From NCBI RefSeq assembly GCF_001949145.1, contig NW_019091671.1:70658-97677 (forward strand): a DNA stretch of 27,020 nucleotides, read 5' to 3'. Shown here in pieces: positions 10,200 through 19,699 of the stretch. The DNA is from Acanthaster planci. Taxonomy: Eukaryota; Echinodermata; Asteroidea; Valvatida; Acanthasteridae. A program made the translations under genes and the position numbers. Each line of letters opens with the position of its first letter. Position 1 is the stretch's first letter. The notes beneath the pieces are model-generated. The model had not been told where the DNA came from and did no database searches. It saw nothing but the letters and a program-made list of their open reading frames with translations.

Positions 10200-11760
10200 A
10201 GGTCAGGTGTAGTGACGTCAGGTGAGGGTGAAGCATGCTTGACTTCGGCTGATGTAGCAGATCCGGTCTGTCAGGAAGGATCACCAGTACCCGGACGAGA
10301 AGTCTGGTCAGATGCAGGAACCACGGCTGGCGTGGCCAGAAGGGGGCGATGGGAAGGACACAGCAGTGTTCCCTTTCGATCTTGGAGAGAGCTGCCGGTA
10401 TTAGGGATATTGGAGGGAAAGCATAAGCCAACATCCCTTCCCGATTGATTTGAAGAGTGTTCGTTGCTCAGGCTAGCGGGTAGTAAATTCTGGTGCAGAA
10501 TACTGGCAGTTGGGCATTCTCCGCCGAGGCAAAAAGATCGACGATAGGGTTTTTCTACTTTGGTGAAGATCTGTTCGACTACACTGGTGTGCAGAGTCCA
10601 CTCATTGGGATGAACCTTTCCCCGAGAGAGAGCATCTGCTATGGAGTTGTCGACACCAGGAATGTGAGTCACCTGGAGGTCGATGCCATAATCCTGGGCC
10701 CAAAGGAATATCTGTCTCATCAGGAAGAATGTGCGCCTCCCTGGCGATTGATGCATGACACCACTGTGGAATGGTCCGGGCGGATGGGGACTCATTTGCC
10801 TATGATGCTTGAACGGCAAGCCTTCAGTGCATTGAATACGGCCTGAAGTTCCAGTATATTGATGTGACTAACTTGGAGCTGGAGGTCCCATGTTCCCGAT
10901 GCTTGAAGTGGCGGTAGGGAGGCTCCCCAGCCCAGATGAGAAGTGTCCAAGGTTATAGTTATTTCCGGGTTTACCTTGGGTAAGGAAACTCCGAGAGAGA
11001 GGTGCTCCTTCACTAACCACCACTGAAGATGGTGGCGGATGATGTCTGATATGGGGACCTGGAGATTGATTTAGCCCCATTTTGGCCTATAGAGCGCTAA
11101 GAGATGAAGTTGTAGTGGGTGCATGTACAGCTGCCAGAGGGAAATGAGATCCACCATGCTGGCCATCAAGCCAAGGAGATGGAGCCAGATGCAGGCCGGA
11201 GAAGACTGCTTGGTAGAGAAGACTTTCACACAGTCAAGAAGATTGTTGATGCGTTTGGTTGTATTATGTCTTGTTGGAGGTCGATAGATGCCTCTAGATA
11301 CGTTGGGTATTGCATTGGGGTGAGATTTGAGCCGTCGATTTGTGATGTCACAAGTGAGGTGGGTAGAAACCTCTGCTTTGTTGAACAATCTGCCGACGAT
11401 CAGCCAGTCGTCCAGGTACTGGAACAGCAAGATGTCCCGCTTTTGAAGGTGAGCGGCGACGATCTTTTCAACCCTCAAGAACACCCTCGGTTAGGTGGAG
11501 AGGCCGAAGGGGACAGAATGTTGAAATGAAGCCCTTGTTTGCTTGAGATTTGGGAACCGGGCGGATAGCAAGTTTCGGAAGGAGAGAGTAAATCTCGGAC
11601 AGCAGCGCCTGTCATTTGTTTTTGCCAGGAGGAACTGAAGTCGGATGGAGGATAAGTACAAACGGAGGGGTGCTCGTGAATTCAAGGGCGTATCCGTAAC
11701 GAATGGTCGCGAGCACTTAGCTGTCCAATGTGACTTTCTCCGAAGACCCGGCAAAGAGTT
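10200..11760 (-). pseudogene. Reverse transcriptase-RNase H of the DIRS element (broken, internally deleted)
   Basis: Reading right to left, an N-terminal part is recognisable (GYALEFTSTPPFVLILHP, about 11697-11640; LLPKLAIRPVPKSQANKGFI, about 11595-11535). The RT palm then appears as PFGLST-stop-PRVFLRVEK and YLDDWL (catalytic YLDD at 11407-11418). RNase H follows: TLDTSHLGWG (Asp near 10946), NILELQAV (Glu) and HIPGVDNSIADALSRG (final Asp near 10635). A C-terminal extension typical of DIRS, YAFPPISLIP and WPRQPWF, lies at about 10420-10330. Between GFISTF and PFGLST, near 11517-11530, the segment that should hold RT motif A with its first catalytic Asp is missing, roughly 100 residues by comparison with the family. 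There is a stop at 11491-11493 and frameshifts around 10800 and 11100. Confidence 0.85.
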
Positions 11761-13564
11761 GCCCTCCGACGGGTCTGAGATCGGCAGGAGGAGGCAAATC
11801 TGAATAGTAAGCAACGCCTACCCCCAGGAGGTCAGGGGTAGCATGGCTCGGTGTTTCTTCCCTTGAAACTCCTCTGGGGTAGCTTAATATAACTGCCCTG
11901 ACGTGGAGGTCTGAAGGGTCGAGGCGGCGATCATCAGGACGGCGAGGTGGAGCCACCAGTGGAAGGCCACAGAATCTAAGTTTACGTGTTGTGTCAATGC
12001 ACTTAACTTCAGACTCCATCCTGTTCATGAACTTCCCTCTGAAAAGTTCCTGAAGTCTTGACTTGACTCCCTCCGGGAATGCTCATGGCGTCTAAGGTAT
12101 TCGATCTGCATGCAGACGTGGCTAAAACGGAGATCCGAACAAACTGCTCAAAGACAGAGTTGACATTCTCATCAAGTCCTCGAAGTGCGACAGCTGCCTG
12201 GTCCGGAGTAACTGTTGAATCTTTATCACACGCTCGGGACAAATACTCAGAGAGGATTTCTAAAAATGTGATGCAGCGAAGGCCATGTTGTGAGGCTTTG
12301 TCGAGTTTAGCAAGAGTAGACTCGATGAAACACTTGTCTTTAAATGGAGACTTTCCTGTAGGCTTGTGAGCGTCAGAGGAAAGTTTATTTTTAGCCTCTG
12401 TTGGAATCTCAAGGACAGAGAGAAAGTTGTCAAAGTCCTCCCTAGCAAACTGGAAATAAGTTGAGGCCCTAGGCGGGTATGGACGCCATTGTTTGGTACC
12501 GGCAAGAACTTTAAACATCTCGGCGCATGAGCGGTCAAGTGGAAGTTCAGGAAAAATTGGCGTTGATGCCTCCAACCTAGCGAGGTGGCCCTTGAAGGAA
12601 GCATGTGGAGCGGCCTCAGCTGTAGATTGATTAAAAGGCAGGCCTAATATATGGATCATATTCTTCTGAAGAAGACAGAGCCGTGCCTCAGGAGGGTTAA
12701 GGTTGGCTGCATAGGAGATATCCTTATCTTCAGAGGACGTATCCCATTCCATCCGGAGTTGATCCGAGGAAGGAGGAATGTCATCATGTCTTATTGGGTG
12801 GCCAGGGACTGGAGCAGGAGGCGAGCTGTAGTCTGTGCTGGAACCTGGATAAGTTGAAGGGACGAAACCATTATATGAAGATCAGATCGCCGATGAATGC
12901 AGGTTTGGATGCGAATGCTGAATCTTGAAGATCTGGGTGTCGATGTGGATCCGGGTGTGGATTACGTTGCGCCAGCAAAGGGTTTGGATCTCGGGCCGTC
13001 ACCGCGGGAGCAGGATTGGGCTCTAGAGGGCTGGCTGTAGAAGAGAGCTTCTCCAAGAGCATGCAGACCGCTGACATTCTGTGAGGAGTGAGACTTCTTA
13101 CGCTTAGAATGTTTGCATTTCTTGCATACGGGAGAACTGGTTGTAGAGCCAGCAGTCGACGGCTGTTGGGCTGGGGCATCGGAGGCGTGCCCAGACTGCA
13201 GTTAAGATACAGCAGGAGAGGGCTGGTGAATTGCAGAGGTAGAAGCAGTCTTCCCATAAAGGCCCAGAAGGTATCTGGAAGACAGAGTGACAGACGCGGG
13301 TCGAAAGCCCTGACGGCGCAGGAGGCCGGTGGGCTCTGTTGTCCCAAGCGTGGGTGGTGGTGAGCCCGCATGGCCCGGTATTGTCTCTGCAGGTACCGCA
13401 CTGGGGAGCAGCATTGTGTTAGTCCGTGGAGCGTCAGCATCTTTGTCACAGCTGGGTGCCCCGGTTGAAAGGGTGTCTGAAGACAATGGCATCAGGGGTG
13501 ATGCGGCTGGTGTAGCTAGCGTTGGTGGCGTGAGGCCCCTCTGGCGCATAGACTTGTGAGCCAT
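11761..13564 (-). pseudogene. Gag-like protein of the DIRS element (broken)
   Basis: A plausible start is the ATG at 13564 (MAHKSMRQRGLTPPTL). The N-terminal part is Pro/Thr/Ser-rich and stops at a TAA near 13203. A basic cysteine segment, CKKCKHSKRKKSHSSQ (about 13125-13080), continues in the same frame, perhaps a nucleic-acid-binding or nuclear-targeting segment. The best preserved part is 12752-12009, one frame of 247 codons with NPPEARLCLLQKNMIHILGL, a motif repeated in the second relic at about 22.68 kb. A further frame, 12028-11717, leads into the RT region with DLRPVGGQLFAGSSEKVTL. Frameshifts separate all three parts. The capsid/assembly role is inferred from position and family only. 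Confidence 0.7.
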
Positions 13565-14311
13565 GCTGATGTCGGGTGTTGCCCATGGCAGCTTGTTGTC
13601 AGCCCGTGTCACCCATTCAGAATGCTTAGGAACTGGGATGCAGAAATGTTGTGCCCAGACCCAGCAAGCGGGGTAAAAGTTCAACCCCAAGTGCAGTGCC
13701 ACTCTGCACTATCGTTGACTGCGATGCTTCGGTGTTACGTCGAGCATCGATATTGCACACACTGCAGCTCAGGCCCTTGAAGCATGGCGTAGGCTAACCC
13801 TGAACTGAACCAAAGATGGTATTGCCAGCAGGGATTAGCTGTGGGATCACAAGTTTAGCTAGATGCCACTCGATCCTCCGCAGACCAACTTCTGTCAGTC
13901 TATAGGGGAGTGTAAGGTCGCAGAATTCGGAACACTCGTACTTCCTCGTGAACCCCACCAAACCCAGGGTCGCTCCATTGACCCTATAAATATACCAAGG
14001 AAAGAGGGGGACCGCGGTATTAGATCGCTTGCACCACCTTGTGGACCCCCAACAATCCCAGGGTCGCCCCGTTGACCCTATGTATTGCTTGGTAGTAATA
14101 GCGTAGAGTCAATAATCTATAAAATGCGTACATGAGGAGAGAAAATATACCACCAAAACAAGAAAATATACACATTAACTCAGAAATATAGAATGTACAT
14201 TTATTACAATACGTTACGGTTTGATCAGAATATCACAAACGTGTGGAGCGAAATGGAAACTTGATAAACCCGAAGATGTCAAAAAGACAAATCCGTTTAG
14301 AATCACGCTAA
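13565..14311 (-). other. 5' untranslated region of the DIRS element
   Basis: This is the interval between the right inverted terminal repeat and the presumed Gag start. It is GC-richer than the flanks. It contains an internal direct repeat: cccaccaaacccagggtcgctc at about 13955 and cccccaacaatcccagggtcgcc at about 14046, each followed by ttgaccctat. No protein is recognised. Confidence 0.5.
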
Positions 14312-14446
14312 GGAAAAGAAGAACAAACATGGCAGCCATTCCGCTATGCGTCATGGGACTTGAGGGCGCACTACGGTTGATCAGCAATTTTAGGGAATTG
14401 AATCAGACGCAACGGAATTTGCATATTTAGTGACTGTTTAGGGTAG
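14312..14446 (-). repeat. DIRS inverted terminal repeat, right
   Basis: Partner of 8746-8878. Landmarks are catggcagccattccgctat (14328-14347), gttgatcagcaattttaggg and gaattgaatcagacgcaac. The outer end ggtaggttgaaagcagaaga, up to about 14464, has its complement in the ICR. Confidence 0.9.
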
Positions 14447-14464
14447 GTTGAAAGCAGAAGACTC

Positions 14465-15021
14465 AATAAAATAAGGTGACTGGGTAGCAAAGCATGTATG
14501 GGACTCTGACCAGGGCTGTGCCAACAGGGAAAGACCTTGAACACACTTCATTTTGGGCATGCAGTGTTGGATTAATGCCAAACTGGCTCACTGAATAACA
14601 GTCCATCCTTCGGCTAAGTTTAACCACTTGTGGCTGGTATTATTTTGGGCCAAAAATTTCAAAGTTTGGTAAGAAAACAGAAAAATATATAGTTTGATGT
14701 TGAAATGGTGCAATAACATGTTTGAATGTCAATAGATGAGTCAAGGCATGCTTTATGTTTGAACCTGTCAGCCATGTCTGTGTGTACAGATATCCAGATC
14801 ATGTTGCACCCTGTGGAGCAAAGTGAAAGGGCACTACACATAGATGTATGGTATTTATCAATGATTTCCATAAGCAAAATGAAATTACACCATGAGTCAT
14901 GTACACGATGATTTTGCATCTACCTTACTGAAGGACATCGTAAGATTGTTTGTGCATTTCACAACTTTTTCCAAATCCTCCATTTTTGCACTGAGATTTT
15001 TAATAGCGGTAGTTTACTCAC
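14465..15021. other. Region between the DIRS element and HPS1 exons
   Basis: No confirmed exon. A minus-strand open stretch, MEDLEKVVKCTNNLTMSF (from 14982), ends at an AAG/gtagat donor-like site and has coiled-coil-like spacing. Joining it to the exon ending at 15022 would need a 31-base intron, so it is not accepted as part of HPS1. An 86-codon minus frame (14659-14919) is unrecognised. Confidence 0.4.
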
Positions 15022-15101
15022 TTGAAAAAGGTTCCAGTCAGAATACCAGGAAGGTCTGTATGTTCCATTTTTATTGGCCGCTGAGCTGCTACTAATTTGC
15101 C
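15022..15101 (-). CDS. HPS1: HPS1-like gene, exon 4 of those visible (C-terminal region)
   Basis: The exon is 80 bp, with a strong acceptor (ttttctttcag) before GGC and a gtgagt donor after it. It reads on in phase 0 from the preceding exon as GKLVAAQRPIKMEHTDLPGI then LTGTFF, and leaves two bases for the next exon. It corresponds to the segment in vertebrate HPS1 just after the FYxSYFLWFE motif. The next exon, about 60 codons to the C-terminus, was not found. If the donor were skipped, translation would end at a TGA just inside the intron. Confidence rests on splice sites, phase and position; sequence similarity in this segment is weak. Confidence 0.65.
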
Positions 15102-15613
15102 CTGAAAGAAAATCATCAGCAAAGCTCCCATCAGTCTTTCATAATTCACTACTGGCTTGACAGAATTTATTTTATTTTTTGAATCACTTTTTCACCGTGC
15201 TTCACAAGGTGAATTAAAAATACAAAAATAACCATCATTACATATACATTAATGCCAGAACAGACTTAAAGGCCAATGGCCAGAGACTGTTGTCCTTTAA
15301 AGCAAAGAACAGATGTCAACTACCCAGCCAGCTCATAGCCCTGCTTCAACTCCCCTTGAATTTCTTAACCTGCATTGTAGGTGCTCATGGGCAAGACACT
15401 TGACATTCATATGACTCCTCATGGGTACCAATAATGACCGGAGAAGAGGTCATATCCCAAGCCAATTTCCTGTAATACAACTACATCCGTCAACCAGTGA
15501 AGTACATGTGCTAAGCCCTAGAAAAAAGATTCAGACATAGCTGAACTCGCAATGGACTTGTATCCCATGCAAGGGGAAGAAAATATTTTCTTTGCAAACC
15601 AGAACAAACTTAC
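15102..15613 (-). other. HPS1 intron
   Basis: The intron has a gtaagt donor at 15613-15608 and a tttctttcag acceptor at 15103-15102, and is 512 bases long. It contains a decayed repeat-like stretch (gggcaagacacttgacattc, 15390-15409), a phrase of the kind common in dispersed repeats of marine invertebrates. No gene. Confidence 0.65.
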
Positions 15614-15727
15614 TGTGACATCTTCAAAGTAGAGGTAATATGTGAAGTAGAAATCTCCATGTCTTACTGCTGCAGTGTAATAGCCCTGCATCAGATAGTC
15701 ATGCATCATGGGAACTATGCTCCACAC
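15614..15727 (-). CDS. HPS1: HPS1-like gene, exon 3 of those visible
   Basis: The exon is 114 bp (38 codons) with clean phase 0 borders: acceptor ctttatgaag before GTG TGG, donor gtaagt after ACA. The translation contains VWSIVPMMHDYLMQGYYTAA and then GDFYFTYYLYFEDVT. It matches vertebrate HPS1, which has VWS, a YLQKGYT-like phrase and GDFYCSYFLWFE at the same spacing. HPS1 pairs with HPS4 to form BLOC-3, the guanine exchange factor for Rab32/38 in lysosome-related organelle biogenesis. This part lies in the C-terminal longin-type domain. No stops or frameshifts occur, so the gene appears intact here. Confidence 0.88.
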
Positions 15728-17108
15728 CTTCATAAAGAAAATTGACAATTAATAATAACTGACTTATTCACTGACCAAAATAAAAAACCTTTATTGAAGA
15801 TTGTCATGCTCATGTCATATTAACTGCCTCTTCAACCAACTATGGTTTACAACTTTCTATAATCTATGTGTGCCTCAAAGTCAAGTAGTGGCACATGCAA
15901 ACGTACTGCCACCTCAGGAACAGTTTCTTTCCATTTGAGCTAACCATGTGGTGACACATTTCATTCATAGGTGATAAATGAGGATACAGTTTGGTATGTA
16001 TGAGAGATGTTCTGGACTCACATGAACTCTCTTACTACACTTTTAGCTTTAATTCTTGGTTGAACATTTTCCCAACATTCTCATTTTGGCAAAAAGCAGA
16101 AAAGTATGCCAGCTGCTATTTTAAAGGGTAACAGAAATTGAAAGCATTTAGTTCACGTGAAGTATTTAAAATAATTTAATAAATACGTGACCATTTCAAA
16201 AACATCATAAATTTAATGTTTACCCCATTAATTGTGACCCCAAAATGAATAAAAAGATCCCGAGTTTCCCCGCCCACAGGCTGATTGGATGACGTCAACG
16301 CCAGAACGCATCCATGGACAGTGTACGCGTACAGTACGTAATGCACAATACATGCAGTATCACACGCTTGCAAAAGACCATGTTGTGTTTGACGTAGCTT
16401 GGCCCACAGGCAAACACTGTCTCAGTTTAAGAAATACACATTAGGACTGGGTCTTTTAATTTCTACCTTGAACTGAGACAGTATTCGCCTGTGGGCCAAG
16501 CTACATTAAACACAACATGGTCTATTGTAAGCATGCGATACTGCCATTAACATGCACGTGCCTTATGTACATGTACACTGTGCATGTGCTGGGGATGACG
16601 TCATCCAATCAGCCTTGGAACGCGAACCGCCAAAAGGGGATTTTTTGTGGATAGGGAAATGCAGGATCTTTTGATTCATTTGGAGGTCACAGTTAATCAG
16701 GAAAACATTACCTTTATGATGTCTTTGAAATTGGTTACGTATTCAATGTTATTTTGAAATACTTCATAAAAAATAAATACTTTCGATTTCTGTTACCCTT
16801 TAATCTGCCTGTGACTGTAATTTGGCTTATATACATGTCTACCATAATTCGAAAAGTTTGTGAAAACATTTGGTTGATTAAATATTAAAATTGTCTTAAA
16901 ATATGATTTTTTCATTCTATTTGATGTGCTTGGCATTTGTAATACTACAGCCTGCCCTTGTGAAATCTTTACTTGACATGTGACTTTCACAAAAGGGTTA
17001 ATAGTACATGTAATGCAAAAGGTCCAACCCCATATTTTTGATGACTGTAATTGTTCTGACCTTCATAGAAAAGCAGCTAATGTGTGGTGACTGCAAAGCT
17101 TTACAAAC
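15728..17108 (-). other. HPS1 intron carrying the foldback element
   Basis: This is a 1381-base intron between exons ending LVKEK and starting VWSIV. The donor is AAG/gtttgt, a GT donor weaker than consensus, and the acceptor is ttatgaag. It holds a 675-bp inverted repeat (16125-16799). No other gene was seen. Confidence 0.75.
16125..16799. mobile_element. Foldback MITE, near-complete inverted repeat, TTAA flanks
   Basis: The ends read AGGGTAACAGAAAT...ATTTCTGTTACCCT and are flanked by TTAA on both sides (16121-16124 and 16800-16803). The two arms (about 16125-16432 and 16470-16799) are diverged reverse complements along most of their length. The inner arm is best conserved: acgtagcttggcccacaggc (16392-16411) pairs with gcctgtgggccaagctacat (16488-16507). 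The loop is about 37 bases. No coding capacity. TTAA target duplication is typical of piggyBac-type elements, but the termini do not resemble the other TTAA element at 21489, so the superfamily is unsure. Both arms contain a CCAAT box next to a CRE-like TGACGTCA. Confidence 0.88.
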
Positions 17109-17457
17109 CTTTTCTTTGACCAATGCAGCAGAGTCCTGGCCCCTATTCTCTTTATTCAATAGACCTAATGTTCCCAAAGAGGGTGCTGTAATCTGATCTG
17201 TCTTCCTATCAACATGGACAAAATGCACAAGACCAGGGAAATCCTCCAAGTAGGTGGTCATGGTAATATTGCGCTGTGCCTTGATGCTCAAGTATTGCTG
17301 GTAGTGAAACAAGCTCTCCCGCAGTAGTTGTTGGGATTCTTTAATGGTTTCTGCATACTTCTTGGATACACCTTCAGGGCTTGACTTGACGTTGAAATAA
17401 CGGGCTTTGAAGATTACTTTAAGAATACGCATCATCTCTGACAAAGCTGCTTCCAAC
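17109..17457 (-). CDS. HPS1: HPS1-like gene, exon 2 of those visible
   Basis: The exon is 349 bp. The acceptor is gattttcag, the first base completes an Arg codon split from the upstream exon, and the exon ends in phase 0 after LVKEK. The diagnostic part is [20 protein letters not shown] followed by VDRKTDQITAPSL. Vertebrate HPS1 has [20 protein letters not shown] and VDRTTGQMVAPSL at the same place. Upstream is a helical stretch, LEAALSEMMRILKVIFKARY, and a FHYQQYLSIKAQ phrase. This is the longest and most secure piece of the gene. BLOC-3 subunits act on Rab32/38 at endosome/lysosome-related organelle membranes; I infer the same here from similarity. Confidence 0.92.
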
Positions 17458-17539
17458 CTGAAAATCAAAAGTGGAATAGATTTCAACAGACAGGAAATGA
17501 TAACTAAAAAGGGTATTTCAGCTGAGTATATACATGTAC

Positions 17540-18180
17540 ATCTAAGAATTTGAGAATATTCAATTTTTCAAATGTACTTCTTATTTGTGTGTCGGTGTGA
17601 CTGGACGTTTCAGTGACATTGTCTCTGTTCTCATTTTTTTAAAAACCTTTTTAGGGATCATTACTGCTCCTGTGCATCCACTATGTGTTTATATCATGCA
17701 ACCTGTGCTGATGAGGTTGACATTTGTATTAATTTCATTGGGGATCCTAAGGATTTGGGTACTTCAAAAGCTCTAGATGGGTCACTACCATTTACAAATA
17801 TCTCGTTGGAACTAACTAAACATAGCAGTCACTATCCTCTGCCATGTATGCACTGCCTTCGCTACAGCAGAGAACTCTTTGCCCTTGTAGTAGCTAAGTT
17901 ATTGTCAGTGCGCCCTCATTGGACAAACTTGTTAAATGCAAGGTCAAAGGTTGTTCACCAATTATTCTTCCGAAGCCTCATGCATGTCATGATTATCGCT
18001 CTGTTTTCATGTGGAAACTTTGCATTAAAAGGTCAGTTTATTCTCGTGACATTAAACCGGCTTGCAAGTTAAATACAGCCTATCATGTTGTTACTAAACC
18101 CTCAACACAGGTGAAAAATATTCCAAACTTTCAGAATATGAATAGCAAACTTTGAAGTTTCTGGGTATATGTAAAACTAA
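17540..18180 (+). other. Unassigned plus-strand open frames
   Basis: A 129-codon frame (17683-18072) contains MCLYHATCADEVDICINFIG, then HSSHYPLPCMHCLRYSRELF. A second frame (17919-18155) continues with protein-like text (HACHDYRSVFMWKLCIKRSV). The change of frame near 17940 suggests one decayed coding sequence with Cys/His pairs, perhaps a transposon protein or processed pseudogene. I do not recognise the family. It lies inside an HPS1 intron on the opposite strand. Confidence 0.3.
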
Positions 18181-18599
18181 GGAAACCAAACGTAGATGCA
18201 GAGCGGGAAAGAAATGCAAGAGACATATACAGTTTGTTATAAGTCAGCGTTATTCCCTGCCCTAAGTCAAACACTGCAGTTTGACAGATGATCTGTAAAC
18301 TTAATTATCTTGAAACCTACTACTGTTACCAGTATAGATTCCAGTTCTCAGCAACTCTGCCTTTGGAATACCATTATCCCCTTCCATCATTTTAATCAAC
18401 ACTCTATCCCTAGTGAAGCAGATTCATGATAACTCAACTTGATTCTTTCTAGTCAGGACATTGATATTGTAACAAACGAAATTTCACGCACTGCAAATCC
18501 ATTTGGTTACGTTCATGTACTTCCCCACATGTAATAGGAATTTCTTTCTTACATAGCCCGGGACAAACAGTGTATTGTCAATGCCTTGCCAAGCATGTG

Positions 18600-18660
18600 C
18601 GGGTTAGGGCGTGGTGCAGCGCCATATTCAAGATGGCCATTCCTACACGTGCTGTCGTGA
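18600..18660 (+). promoter_or_regulatory. Possible promoter / YY1-like site
   Basis: The phrase gcgccatattcaagatggcc (18620-18639) includes CAAGATGGC, which fits the YY1 site often found just at transcription starts, overlapping an ATG at 18633. The local sequence is richer in CG than its surroundings. No TATA box was seen. Confidence 0.35.
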
Positions 18661-19536
18661 GAGGAGTGACGCAGAGTGCTGTTCTCTCTTCGTTTTTCTT
18701 TGTTTATAGCCATTGCTTTCCTCCTTGGTCATTTTTCTGAAGTAAAAGCTATTGCTGCACAGAGTCCTGACAGTTGGCTGTGGCCGACAATAATTTAGGC
18801 ATGCGGGACGAGATTCTGGCGAAGAAATTTTGAGATATCTTTCATATGTAATTTTGATTGTTGTAAAGCAATAATGAGTCAATTGCAATGAACGATTGTA
18901 TTTTTTTGTCAGTCTTTTTTGCAAGTTTCTTAGCTCATGTTTAATGGTCGAATCACAATCTGATGGGAATTCGATGTGCCGATATTTGAACATAGTTGAA
19001 CAGTTTGAACATAGTTTTATCATAAAGACAGATCGTTCAGACACATAGTATATATTTGTCCTTTAGGAGTATAATACCGTTGCTGCCGATAAGAAGCAGG
19101 GAATGCTGTACATCTTCCCCCTCACTAATATTCTGGCAGGTACAATGCTTAATGTAAATTTTATTATTCACAGTAAGAAATTATGGGCGACGTGTGCATT
19201 ATATTTCACTATAATGTGTTAACATATTGATGTATGAAAGGATTCCCTAAAACACGAGATTTCTGCTTAACAGAACATGTTTAGTATTGTAGACTAAAGT
19301 CATCAATGGTTGAGAGATGTGTTTCAAGTGCATGCTACCATCCTCTGAAACCTACACTGTTTTATATATACTGTACTATTTTCCATACATTGGAATTTTT
19401 ATAGGAGGGTGACCCCTCTTTCAATGATTGTACATTTGCAGAATTGCTTAACTTTACAATTATAATACATTAGGATTTTGTAATTCTTCTCTACGCAGAT
19501 CTGTCATCCTCTGGTAGCCTTGTTCCTTTCCCCTAG
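18633..19536 (+). CDS. Candidate three-exon micro-gene (45 codons)
   Basis: This is a gene model, not a recognised protein. Exon 1 is 18633-18656 (ATG, 8 codons MAIPTRAV, donor gtgaga). Exon 2 is 19067-19139 (acceptor ttgtcctttag, EYNTVAADKKQGMLYIFPLT then NILA, donor gtacaa). Exon 3 is 19499-19536 (acceptor ttcttctctacgcag, DLSSSGSLVPFP, stop TAG 19534). Phases agree at both joins. Two AATAAA signals follow, at 19639 and 19687. A YY1-like motif covers the start. The product would be 45 residues with one weak hydrophobic stretch (MLYIFPLTNIL). It lies within an HPS1 intron on the opposite strand. Splice motifs occur by chance, so this could be spurious; the strong third acceptor and the consistent phases are the best support. 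Confidence 0.3.
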
Positions 19537-19699
19537 TTCTCACGTGCTGACCTTACATTTTGCTGTATCTTCGCCAGGTTTGAATAAGATGCACAATTTT
19601 CACCATAAATTATTGTCTTTCCGAGAAATTTGTTCAATAATAAATCCAACACATGTTCCTAATTTCTGTTTTGAGCCCAGTTAAGAAATAAATCATCTC

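Larger units (their letters stand above)
8711..14464 (-). mobile_element. DIRS-type tyrosine-recombinase retrotransposon (decayed)
   Basis: The element, about 5.75 kb, reads right to left: Gag, reverse transcriptase, RNase H, then tyrosine recombinase. Its ends carry inverted terminal repeats (about 8746-8878 and 14312-14446). An internal complementary region at about 8929-9035 pairs with both outer ends, which is the hallmark of the DIRS group. There is no integrase core and no LTR. From the family's known mechanism, it would replicate through a circular intermediate and insert by recombinase without target duplication. All genes are broken. No methyltransferase domain, which some DIRS elements carry, was seen. 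The boundaries come from where similarity between the ICR and the termini stops, so they are good to perhaps 5-10 bases. Confidence 0.9.

Noticed and set aside
11119-11529. 136-codon plus-strand open frame
   Set aside because: It lies antisense to the reverse transcriptase with YLDD; it is a shadow of that coding sequence.
12079-12369. 96-codon plus-strand frame
   Set aside because: Antisense to the best preserved part of Gag (12752-12009).
14221-14430. 69-codon plus-strand frame ending ELNQTQRNLHI
   Set aside because: It lies within the right ITR; the near-identical frame at 8765-8950 on the other strand arises from the inverted repeat, not from two genes.
14897-14990. Possible terminal HPS1 exon (MEDLEKVVKC... 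to a TGA)
   Set aside because: Phase fits the exon at 15022-15101, but the intron would be only 31 bases, too short to splice, and the text does not match the HPS1 C-terminus.
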